Source of the DNA: a virus
Strand: one strand, 5' to 3'
DNA: 31,940 nucleotides
Virus record (IMG/VR): IMGVR_UViG_3300030450_001613
Coordinates: 1 to 31,940 of that record
Of the stretch, positions 15,314-22,121 are shown piece by piece. A program made the position numbers and the translations under genes. Below the pieces are notes generated by a model that was not told the origin of the DNA, made no database searches, and saw only the letters and a program-made list of their open reading frames with translations. Each line of letters starts with the position of its first letter. Position 1 is the stretch's first letter.

Positions 15314-15919
15314 TTATCCTGTTATTTTAACATTTGCTGCAATGTAATTATCTGTTATTGTATATATAAATGGCAAAACACCTGCAAGACTATAATTGTA
15401 AAACAAATATTGTGTATAAGGAAATTTAACATTTATTGTTACTGTACTATTAGCACCCGACAAAGTGCCTGATTGACTAGCATTACTACAATCGGTATAG
15501 CTATATACTAAATTTGATACTGAACTAATACCGCTAAAGTTAAATAGTTTTACGGCTTGACAAGTAGGCGTGGCTGCTGCTTGTGTTACTTCAATTTCAC
15601 AAGTATGCGAACTAGCATTATATCCGCTTGGTAAATTAAATGTAACTCTTATATTTACTTGGGTAGCTTCAAATACAACTGGGAATGATGTAGCACCGCT
15701 TGTTGTTGTAGTGGCTGTTCTAGTCAAAGTTGCCCCGCTTATTTTATCTGTAATTGTTCCATTGACTATTGTTCCTGCTGCATTAACACTAAATCCAGTA
15801 AAGTCTGCATAACGACCATATATATTAGTTTCAAAACATTCGTATGCAGGGTCAGGTGGGTTTGCAGTTGATGTATGCTTAATTGTGTACGGGCTTCTAG
15901 CAAATATTAAATCACTCAT
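15314..15919 (-). CDS. Tail protein with ARSPY N-terminus and one Ig-like repeat
   Basis: 201 aa. The N-terminus MSDLIFARSPY is followed by one Ig-like unit (about 28-113: YECF...FTGFSVNAAGTIV...LPSGYNASSHTCEIEVTQ). The unit matches the repeats of the 785-aa protein. The remainder (120-201) is beta-rich. The gene ends 1 base before the micro-ORF start and overlaps the upstream gp10-like stop by 1 base. Likely an exposed tail-tip or adhesin component. Confidence 0.6.
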   Translation of the reverse strand: MSDLIFARSPYTIKHTSTANPPDPAYECFETNIYGRYADFTGFSVNAAGTIVNGTITDKISGATLTRTATTTTSGATSFPVVFEATQVNIRVTFNLPSGYNASSHTCEIEVTQAAATPTCQAVKLFNFSGISSVSNLVYSYTDCSNASQSGTLSGANSTVTINVKFPYTQYLFYNYSLAGVLPFIYTITDNYIAANVKITG

Positions 15920-16437
15920 TAGTCAACTTTATTAGGTAAAAATTCTTGTAAATCTAGTTCAAATTGTTTTTTAATTTCTTCACTTAAATTATTAAATGCT
16001 TTTTCAAAAGGCCTTGTAAAAAATAAACTGGGTTTAATGCCTTTGTTATAAATTGCACGAGATATAATAAATGACATACTTTGATATGACATAAATCTAC
16101 CCGCATCATCTTGGAATTGAAAGCGTTTACGTTTCAGCCATTTTAAAATACCATCTCGTAAACCACCTTTTTTTCCTGTTCCTGTTCCAAATCTAAATGG
16201 ACTTGTTCTATTTCTTGTTGAACTTTTTGCACCTCTAACTCCTTGGTCAACAAACATACCGTAATCTGTCATATAAAATTGCACAAATATTCTATCTGGC
16301 TCACCCTTAACAAAATAATCTAAACTTTTATATAATGCGCCACCTGCTTTTTTTTGTCGTGTTAAATTATTCTTGCTAAACTTAATGACGTTTTTAGCAA
16401 ATAAATTTAAAGCAAATTGTACGTTTTTTAGTTGCAT
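15919..16437 (-). CDS. HK97 gp10-like neck/tail protein
   Basis: 172 aa, basic. A helical N-terminus (LNLFAKNVIKFSKNNLTRQKK) is followed by YFVKGEPDRIFVQFYMTDYGMFVDQGVRG (about 47-74), with the DYGxFVDQG core typical of gp10-like proteins that link head completion to the tail. The C-terminus is helical. It overlaps the upstream tail-completion gene by 10 bases. Confidence 0.6.
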   Translation of the reverse strand: MQLKNVQFALNLFAKNVIKFSKNNLTRQKKAGGALYKSLDYFVKGEPDRIFVQFYMTDYGMFVDQGVRGAKSSTRNRTSPFRFGTGTGKKGGLRDGILKWLKRKRFQFQDDAGRFMSYQSMSFIISRAIYNKGIKPSLFFTRPFEKAFNNLSEEIKKQFELDLQEFLPNKVD

Positions 16438-16901
16438 ATATCTATATCATTAGGTATTAAAATATCCATTGTCAATGCCCAACCACTTACAGCATTTTCA
16501 AATCTATCTACAAAAGGCTCACAAGTAGGATTGCCATCTAATTGGTATAAGTTTCTATTTAGCGTGCCTTTCCTTAATATCTGCACTAATTTATTTTGTA
16601 CTGCTAATTGTGTATTTAGCACATCGTGTTCATTATTATTACCCCTAAATTGGTCTGTAGTTTCTGACTTAGAAGTATCAACAATATCCATACTTATAAC
16701 ACTAATAGAAAAACGCACTAAATTTTCTTCAAGATTTGCACTGTTTACTATTATATGTGACAACGGGTATATAGTAGCCTTGTTTAAATCAATATCAGTG
16801 ATATCACCTGTCGTTACAGTATTTACATTTGGGTCTAATAATAATTGTGATTCTATTTGTTCTGTTATTAAATAAAACCCCCTTGCACCTTTGTTAGCCA
16901 T
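16428..16901 (-). CDS. Tail completion / terminator-like protein
   Basis: 157 aa. Segments such as LLLDPNVNTVTTGDITDIDL (about 20-39), LSHIIVNSA, MDIVDTSKSETTDQFRGNNN, VLNTQLAVQNKL and PFVDRFENAVSGW form a pattern I recognise from flavobacterial phage neck and tail genes. Size and alpha/beta layout fit a tail-terminator (gpU-like) ring protein. Its ATG lies within the last codons of the frameshifted product of the upstream gene (8-base overlap), which supports coupled translation. Confidence 0.6.
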   Translation of the reverse strand: MANKGARGFYLITEQIESQLLLDPNVNTVTTGDITDIDLNKATIYPLSHIIVNSANLEENLVRFSISVISMDIVDTSKSETTDQFRGNNNEHDVLNTQLAVQNKLVQILRKGTLNRNLYQLDGNPTCEPFVDRFENAVSGWALTMDILIPNDIDICN

Positions 16902-17633
16902 TTTGTTTTCTTTTTATATTTTGTTTTTCTAATAAGTTTTTTTCTTTTTCAAACATTAAAAAATTTAAACATTTATGTACATTTAATTTAGTGATATTTT
17001 CAAGTTGTCTAATATCCCCTTTAGATAACCCATATAAACTGGAGTACCATCCCCATCTAACTCCGAATTGATATACTGAACTAACTGATTCTCCTGCTTC
17101 TCCGTTAAATAAGCTATCATAGTTTTGGACAAGTCGTTCCCTAAATGATAAAAAAAAAGTATAGAGCCCATTACAGCATCCATCGGCATATGCAATAAAT
17201 TATCATCTAGTTTAGCTTCATATTCTTTTATATTATACAGGTCTTTGTTCTGTGTTTGTATAGGCCTATATAAAACCGACATCGCTTTGTGCATATTATC
17301 CCAGCTAGTAAGATATGTATCTAAATCTACATACTCGCCAAATGTCATCTCATCTAAATTAGGTATAAAGCCATACCTTATACCTCTAACTCTGATAACT
17401 CTTTGTAAATCACTTTTTTGTGTCATAATATTTTTTAACATTTCTACAATAGCATAGGCATCGTTTACTTTTAATCCTTTAACAATATCAGCTGAAACAT
17501 TACAAAATATTTCAATCATCTTCATACCGATAACGTTGTCATCATTTGTTGATTCCTGCACTTTAAGAAATCTTTGATATTGATGTAATGTAATGTCAGA
17601 TAATTCTTGCGGTACATTTATGTCAATCTTCAT
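16894..17633 (-). CDS. Predicted -1 frameshift product of the chaperone gene (246 aa)
   Basis: Residues 1-161 come from the zero frame. At the nine-T run (17150-17158) a -1 shift gives a further 85 residues, ending at 16894. The extension contains RWGWYSSLYGLSKGDI and LNVHKCLNFLMFEKEK, which read as a real conserved domain: helix, WGW core, helix. It has no usable start codon of its own, so it can only be reached by frameshifting, or by an indel in the run. It fills the 81-base gap before the next gene and stops inside that gene's start. In the overlap the zero frame has unusual G-ending codons, which are first bases of the other frame. Confidence 0.7.
16983..17633 (-). CDS. Probable tail-assembly chaperone, short (zero-frame) form
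   Basis: 216 aa. It has IDINVPQELSDITLHQYQRF near the start, GIRYGFIPNLDEMTFGEYVD (about 105-124) and NMHKAMSVLYRPI (133-145). The C-terminal part (162-216) overlaps a second open frame. Helical, acidic, adjoining the tail block and carrying an overlapping -1 extension, it resembles lambda gpG, which pairs with gpGT to chaperone the tape measure. It does not lie directly beside the tape-measure gene as gpG does, so the role is inferred. ACGTTATAT precedes the ATG by 4 bases. Confidence 0.6.
   Translation of the reverse strand: MKIDINVPQELSDITLHQYQRFLKVQESTNDDNVIGMKMIEIFCNVSADIVKGLKVNDAYAIVEMLKNIMTQKSDLQRVIRVRGIRYGFIPNLDEMTFGEYVDLDTYLTSWDNMHKAMSVLYRPIQTQNKDLYNIKEYEAKLDDNLLHMPMDAVMGSILFFYHLGNDLSKTMIAYLTEKQENQLVQYINSELDGDGTPVYMGYLKGILDNLKISLN
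17150..17158 (-). promoter_or_regulatory. Slippery T-run for -1 frameshifting
   Basis: Minus-strand CTTTTTTTTTATC holds nine T and so contains the canonical T TTT TTT heptamer in the zero frame (CTT TTT TTT TAT). Both frames are open on either side for 50 or more codons. A homopolymer indel would have the same effect, so this is the key place to check reads. Confidence 0.65.
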
Positions 17634-17637
17634 AATT

Positions 17638-17646
17638 ATATAACGT
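17638..17646 (-). promoter_or_regulatory. ACGTTATAT start-proximal motif (chaperone)
   Basis: Minus-strand ACGTTATAT, 4 bases before the ATG at 17633, in the 27-base gap after the large terminase stop. Confidence 0.55.
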
Positions 17647-17660
17647 AATTTTGTTAGTAT

Positions 17661-18821
17661 TTATTGAATAGCATATTTACCAAAATTTGGCTTGCTTAAT
17701 ATATTAAAGGTAGCGTATCTTAATGAATCTAACAAATGGTTATTTCTATCAATAGGTATATTAGTTAGTTTACCTGTTTTATCTTCACTCCATTTATAGT
17801 TTCTAAATTCTTGTATAAGGTTTTGACTGTTAGGGGTTACAAATAATTTATACCTTTTTAATAAATCAATGCCTGCAATAATACTATCTCGCCCTTTTTT
17901 TGTAGGCCTAATATTCCAACCAGTTCTTCTTAAATAATCATTTAATCTTGGCTCACTACTATCACTATATATAATTTTATCGCCTACATTAAGTATTTTA
18001 AAATGTGAATGTATATCCTCGGCCGTCATCATAGTTTTATAAAGATGTTCTTCGATATATAAATTGTGCCCTTTTTTATATACTGAAATATGTGCTGTTG
18101 GGTCATTGGTATATCCATAGTCAACGCCCATAGATAAAAACTCAGCATCTTCTGGTATGTTACTTTCTTGGTAATTAAATATAGTGGCTTTACTGATACC
18201 TTTTTGGCCTAAGCCATATATTTGCCAATACTGAGGGTCAGTTTCTTTTAATCTTTCTATTTCTTTTATTAGGGCTTGTTCTAAAAATGTATTGTCTTTA
18301 TAAGTTGTTATATAAAAGTCTGCATCATCTCTAGTTATAACTTTGTCATATATCCAACTATATTCATCAGATGGGTTGTAATCTAATATTATTTTTTGAT
18401 TAGTTCTGAATAATAACTGTTGCCAATCTTCAAAGTAAAGTTCGTTAGCTTCGTTTATAAAAAGCACATCTCTTTTTCTACCCCTTACTTTTTGTGGCTC
18501 ATCTAAACTTATAAATTCTACAAGATTGTTGTATAAATTATATTCGCTTGATGATTTATTGTGATTTATTTCATTATACATTTTATGTGTTTTAAGTATA
18601 TCAAAAAAATCACGCATTACAGTTGCTCTTAAACTGGGAAAACTTTTGCGACAAATTGTAATTATTTTACCTGTGTTTTGTGTGCAAAAACTAAATATTA
18701 TCCATAATAATATATTATACGTTTTTCCAGAACGTGTACCGCCTTGCTCAACTATAATTTTTTTTTGGCTTTTTAAAAGGTGTTTAAAAACTACATTAGT
18801 CTTTATCTTCATTTTTTTCAA
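17661..18821 (-). CDS. terL: Terminase large subunit
   Basis: 386 aa. N-terminal packaging ATPase: Walker A GGTRSGKT (27-34) and Walker B RDVLFINE (117-124, E124 catalytic). C-terminal RNase H-like nuclease: D234 (GVDYGYTNDP), D287 (IYSDSSEP) and D365 (NNHLLDSLRY). With the portal it drives DNA into the prohead and cuts at the end of packaging. Its start overlaps the small subunit by 26 bases. Length is slightly short but all motifs are present. The ATG at 18821 is followed by a second ATG three codons later, so the exact start is uncertain. Confidence 0.95.
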   Translation of the reverse strand: MKKMKIKTNVVFKHLLKSQKKIIVEQGGTRSGKTYNILLWIIFSFCTQNTGKIITICRKSFPSLRATVMRDFFDILKTHKMYNEINHNKSSSEYNLYNNLVEFISLDEPQKVRGRKRDVLFINEANELYFEDWQQLLFRTNQKIILDYNPSDEYSWIYDKVITRDDADFYITTYKDNTFLEQALIKEIERLKETDPQYWQIYGLGQKGISKATIFNYQESNIPEDAEFLSMGVDYGYTNDPTAHISVYKKGHNLYIEEHLYKTMMTAEDIHSHFKILNVGDKIIYSDSSEPRLNDYLRRTGWNIRPTKKGRDSIIAGIDLLKRYKLFVTPNSQNLIQEFRNYKWSEDKTGKLTNIPIDRNNHLLDSLRYATFNILSKPNFGKYAIQ

Positions 18822-19152
18822 TAATCTCTACAATGACATTATTCGGTAAACCATCTGCCCCAGTTATTTCTTGTCTTTCAACATACCCTCTTTTTTTACC
18901 TTTTGTTTTTAACAAAAATATTGTAGCGGCCGTATTACCTTTTTGTATTTGTTGATGCAACTGGCTTTCTGCAAAATCTAAAGTTATATTTTCAAGTTCA
19001 TCAACCTTTTGCCTAAATTCTGCATCTTCATTATAATATTTGTAAAACGTAGTTCGTCCAATACCTGCTTGTTTACAAGCTGTTGTAACTACCCCTAAAG
19101 ATTTTTCTAATGCTTCTAACAATGCTTTTTTATTGTGTTCACTTTTGTTCAT
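18796..19152 (-). CDS. terS: Terminase small subunit
   Basis: 118 aa. An N-terminal helix-turn-helix (about 13-42: GVVTTACKQAGIGRTTFYKYY) binds DNA. A central helical region (about 50-80) would form the oligomer ring, and a charged acidic tail would contact the large subunit. It precedes and overlaps terL, the usual order. It follows the oxygenase gene with a 15-base gap, and its ATG has ACGTTATAT at 4 bases, so it may begin the late transcript. Confidence 0.85.
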   Translation of the reverse strand: MNKSEHNKKALLEALEKSLGVVTTACKQAGIGRTTFYKYYNEDAEFRQKVDELENITLDFAESQLHQQIQKGNTAATIFLLKTKGKKRGYVERQEITGADGLPNNVIVEIIEKNEDKD

Positions 19153-19156
19153 ATTT

Positions 19157-19165
19157 ATATAACGT
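19157..19165 (-). promoter_or_regulatory. ACGTTATAT start-proximal motif (terS)
   Basis: Minus-strand ACGTTATAT ends 4 bases before the terS ATG. It marks the boundary between the modification cassette and the virion block. Confidence 0.55.
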
Positions 19166-19167
19166 AA

Positions 19168-19971
19168 TTATTTTTTATTAAAACCTGCTAAGGGATAAAA
19201 TATTAAACTATTCCTGTAAGCGTCTGCATTATGTTTAATAATTTTTGTAACTCCGTGAATATTATACCAAGCGGGATAAACTAACATACTATTATTAGAT
19301 TGCTCAAAAGTATGTTTAAAATCTGGTACTGATAATGCACCCCCCTCTGTATCTTTTCTTTTAGTTAATATTACATTTACAGTATCTTTTAAATTGCCTT
19401 TGTCTTGATGATACGGTGCTGCAATATTAAAGTTGGATATACTACTGGTAAATAAATTACCAAATCTAAATTCTGGTAAAGTGTTTTCTTCTATAAGTTT
19501 TTTTTGTATTTTGTATTGTTCAGGCATATATTGTTTAATTAATTTTTCGCTTTCCAAACAAGATAGTAACATCGCTTTTATAAATGTTTTAGCTTTTGGA
19601 TTTGTATGCACACTTGATACAGAATTATAAGGTCGCCTTAAATGTGCTTTTGCTAACACTGCACCAAGTATTGTACTCATCTGAGGAGTGCCTAGTGCTT
19701 TAGCTTGTTTTCTTGTTATGCCTAATTTTTGTTGTAGCTTATAAATATCAGCTCGTTCTAATAAACTTTTAGGTACATTATTGCTTAAAAATTCTTTATT
19801 AGCTATTGTAATGTATTGCTTTAATTTGTCTGGTAAATCTGTCAAATAAAATCCAATTATTTTGTTTTCGTGTTTTAATAAACAGCTTTCAGTTATTGTA
19901 GGAGGTATAAATTCACAACGCTTTCCTATTCTTATATTATGTTCGTGTTTTTTAAGTTCTAAAATTTTCAT
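19168..19971 (-). CDS. TET/JBP-type 2-oxoglutarate/Fe(II) DNA-base oxygenase
   Basis: 267 aa. The C-terminal half holds the jelly-roll catalytic set: H188 and D190 (PYHQDKGN), a TVNVIL strand, GGALSVPD (210-217), H239 (NIHGV) and R253 (YRNSLIFYP), which would bind 2-oxoglutarate. In TET/JBP enzymes this centre oxidises the methyl group of 5-methylcytosine or thymine in DNA to a hydroxymethyl. The N-terminal 160 residues are mostly helical, possibly DNA-binding. It overlaps the TET-associated-type glycosyltransferase gene by 4 bases, so the pair is coupled. Another 2OG oxygenase (protein or small molecule) is the alternative, made less likely by the neighbour. Confidence 0.75.
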   Translation of the reverse strand: MKILELKKHEHNIRIGKRCEFIPPTITESCLLKHENKIIGFYLTDLPDKLKQYITIANKEFLSNNVPKSLLERADIYKLQQKLGITRKQAKALGTPQMSTILGAVLAKAHLRRPYNSVSSVHTNPKAKTFIKAMLLSCLESEKLIKQYMPEQYKIQKKLIEENTLPEFRFGNLFTSSISNFNIAAPYHQDKGNLKDTVNVILTKRKDTEGGALSVPDFKHTFEQSNNSMLVYPAWYNIHGVTKIIKHNADAYRNSLIFYPLAGFNKK

Positions 19972-20720
19972 ATTTTACTTTTATCAACTAACCTTAACTC
20001 TGGATGTCCTGTGCTTTTTCTAAAATACATTTCACAATAATTAGGAAACATATTTTTAATACGCTTTATGTGGTTAATCATATATTCAGATGTTCTAATT
20101 TCTTGCAAACCACCTTTCTCTCTAAAATAATTAGATTTCGCAGTTATATAATCAAACCTAAGCAATTTTTTATTTTTTATGTATTGCCTTATACTATATT
20201 CATAATCTTCGCCGTGATTCGTTTGTCTTTCTAGAAACGAATCGTGTTCTATTATAACGCCAAACATACTAGCAATTATGTAACTTAATTTAGTATAATA
20301 TCTTTTTTTCATAAAATAAGCATTTGAAGCAGCATAAATTCCAAAAGTTTTAGCACCTATTTTTTCGCATAATTCAAATCCTTTTAGTATAAATTCTTTT
20401 TCTAAATCTTTGCATTTTACTAATTGTGTATCACTTACTTTAACCATCACTTGCTCTAAGTCATCATCAAACATCATTAATCTAGTTCCTTCTTTATAAT
20501 ATTTTTCTATAAAATTCCTTTGAGCACCAATAGTCAAAACTCCTACTACAATTTTGTATTCATTCTTTAAAGATTCTTTATATAATTTTTCTTCCTCTTT
20601 ATTTGCTACAAATATTTTAATCCTCTTTTTATCAATATTATACTGTTTTAGCATTTTAAGAGTTTTGTCTTTAATTGTTTCATACCGTTTGTATGAGGGG
20701 ATTGCTATTTTATAATCCAT
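19968..20720 (-). CDS. TET-associated-type glycosyltransferase (GT-A fold)
   Basis: 250 aa. The sequence begins YKIAIPSYKRYETIKDKTL (3-21), has IKIFVANKEEE (34-44) and VVGVLTIGAQRNFIEKYY (58-75), and the acidic metal-binding MFDDD (83-87). That arrangement fits the TET-associated glycosyltransferase family from phage base-modification clusters, related to the enzyme that glucosylates hydroxymethyluracil to make base J. It would transfer a sugar from a nucleotide-sugar to the hydroxymethyl made by the neighbouring oxygenase. Donor sugar unknown. The gene follows the second transferase after 3 bases. Confidence 0.75.
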   Translation of the reverse strand: MDYKIAIPSYKRYETIKDKTLKMLKQYNIDKKRIKIFVANKEEEKLYKESLKNEYKIVVGVLTIGAQRNFIEKYYKEGTRLMMFDDDLEQVMVKVSDTQLVKCKDLEKEFILKGFELCEKIGAKTFGIYAASNAYFMKKRYYTKLSYIIASMFGVIIEHDSFLERQTNHGEDYEYSIRQYIKNKKLLRFDYITAKSNYFREKGGLQEIRTSEYMINHIKRIKNMFPNYCEMYFRKSTGHPELRLVDKSKI

Positions 20721-20723
20721 AAT

Positions 20724-21398
20724 TTATATTACTTTTTTCAAATTATAGTGTTTATTTTTATTTACCCAAGTATTCAGTTTATAATCCTCAATATAGTAAT
20801 TTTCTTTATTATCATTTGACCATTTTGTATATACAAGTTTTAAGGGTTTATATTTAGGAAAGACTTTTTTAATAAATCTTGCTAAAAATTTTGGTCCAGT
20901 AGTTTGTAAAACAAACCTACCTTTCCACGTATTATAAATATCTATTTCTTTTTTTTCATTATAATTTTTTACACAATATTTCATTACGTGTTTCCACAAT
21001 TCGTGCCCTTTAATAACTCCCATAAAATCATTTTCTATAAAACTGTAGTTCGGTTTGACATATCTTATATTATGGAATACTTTTGTATTATTAATTAATG
21101 AATCTAAGGGTTGTAAAATAATCATATCAAGGTCTATATAAAAACCTCCGTATTTATGTAATATACAAAACCTTACAAAGTCAATCCTTTGAATATCATA
21201 TCTTAAATCTTTATAAAATTTTAAATAAGTATTATATTCATTTTTTATTAATTCTAAAGAGGTTTGCTCATTCCAAAGAATATATTTAAAACCCTTTTGA
21301 CTAGAACAATTTAGATGGCTTCGATAAAAAAATTCTTGTTCTTCTAATTTTTTGTCGTATAAATTAAAATAGATTTGATGTATAATTTTAGGAATCAT
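20724..21398 (-). CDS. DxD sugar transferase (Gly_transf_sug / OCH1-like)
   Basis: 224 aa. It starts IPKIIHQIYF, has RIDFVRFCILHKYGGFYIDLDM (71-92) with the D89-x-D91 metal site and conserved Arg/Asp residues, and ILQPLDS. This is the Gly_transf_sug (GT32-like) family, which transfers hexoses from nucleotide sugars. In this cassette it may extend the first sugar on DNA or act on another surface. The start overlaps the ParB-fold gene by 11 bases. A cell-surface glycan target cannot be excluded. Confidence 0.7.
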   Translation of the reverse strand: MIPKIIHQIYFNLYDKKLEEQEFFYRSHLNCSSQKGFKYILWNEQTSLELIKNEYNTYLKFYKDLRYDIQRIDFVRFCILHKYGGFYIDLDMIILQPLDSLINNTKVFHNIRYVKPNYSFIENDFMGVIKGHELWKHVMKYCVKNYNEKKEIDIYNTWKGRFVLQTTGPKFLARFIKKVFPKYKPLKLVYTKWSNDNKENYYIEDYKLNTWVNKNKHYNLKKVI

Positions 21399-21951
21399 AC
21401 TTTTGCATAGCTTTATAAAATAATTCAGACAAATTAACTTCTTTAGCTTTTAATTCATCATAAAGAGTTTTAATCATTTCAAATCCTTCAGCTGGATATT
21501 CTAATATAATAGATTTTTTAGTTTGTTGATACATCGTGTCTATTTCTTTGTTTAAATCAATATCATCTAATATACTGTAATCTACATTTTCATCAGGTTG
21601 CCATACATTCAATCCCCAATCATTTAATTCTTTATTATCCCAATCATTAGCCAATATATCCCAATCCCAATCACCAAAACTTATATTATCTTTAATTATA
21701 AATTTTTCTTTTTGTTCTTTAGTCCAGTTGTCTGCCTTAATTATTGTAACTTGTTTTAATCCTGCTTTTTTGCAGGCTTCTAATCGCATATTGCCACCTA
21801 ACACTACAAAATCTTCATCTACAACGATAGGCCTTTTATCTAACATTTCTGGGAAATCTTTTATACTTTGCACCAATTTTTCAAACTGATTGTCTTTTAT
21901 TATCCTAGGATTATTTGTGTTTAATTTAATTTTGTTTATATCTATTTTCAT
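21388..21951 (-). CDS. ParB/sulfiredoxin-fold protein
   Basis: 187 aa. The N-terminal ParB-like domain has the NPRIIKDNQFEKLVQSIKDF start (14-33), PIVVDEDFVVLGGNMRLEACKKAG (41-64) with the GGNMR nucleotide-binding core, and VTIIKAD. Asp/Trp-rich segments follow (WDWDILANDWDNKELNDWG). ParB folds can hydrolyse CTP or act as nucleases; in phages they often sit beside DNA-modification genes. It overlaps the 56-aa gene (ATGA) and the sugar transferase, so it is part of this operon. Its exact role here is not visible. Confidence 0.75.
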   Translation of the reverse strand: MKIDINKIKLNTNNPRIIKDNQFEKLVQSIKDFPEMLDKRPIVVDEDFVVLGGNMRLEACKKAGLKQVTIIKADNWTKEQKEKFIIKDNISFGDWDWDILANDWDNKELNDWGLNVWQPDENVDYSILDDIDLNKEIDTMYQQTKKSIILEYPAEGFEMIKTLYDELKAKEVNLSELFYKAMQKYDS

Positions 21952-22118
21952 ATTTCATCTTCTAAATTATCTATTAATCTGTTGTATGCATCCCTTGCAT
22001 CATCATCACTTTTAGGTGTTAGCATTGATGCAATAAGCACACTAATTATTTGTTTTTTTTGATAGTCAGGCAACATTATTGATACTTCTAATACTTGTTC
22101 TACAAATTTATTTATCAT
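21948..22118 (-). CDS. 56-aa acidic protein, unknown
   Basis: 56 aa, starting MINKFVEQVLEVSIMLPDYQ. It is helical, with an acidic C-terminus (SDDDARDAYNRLIDNLEDEI). It lies between the DnaA-like and ParB-fold genes and ends in an ATGA overlap with the latter. No family recognised; the coupling supports it being expressed. Confidence 0.6.
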   Translation of the reverse strand: MINKFVEQVLEVSIMLPDYQKKQIISVLIASMLTPKSDDDARDAYNRLIDNLEDEI

Positions 22119-22121
22119 ACT

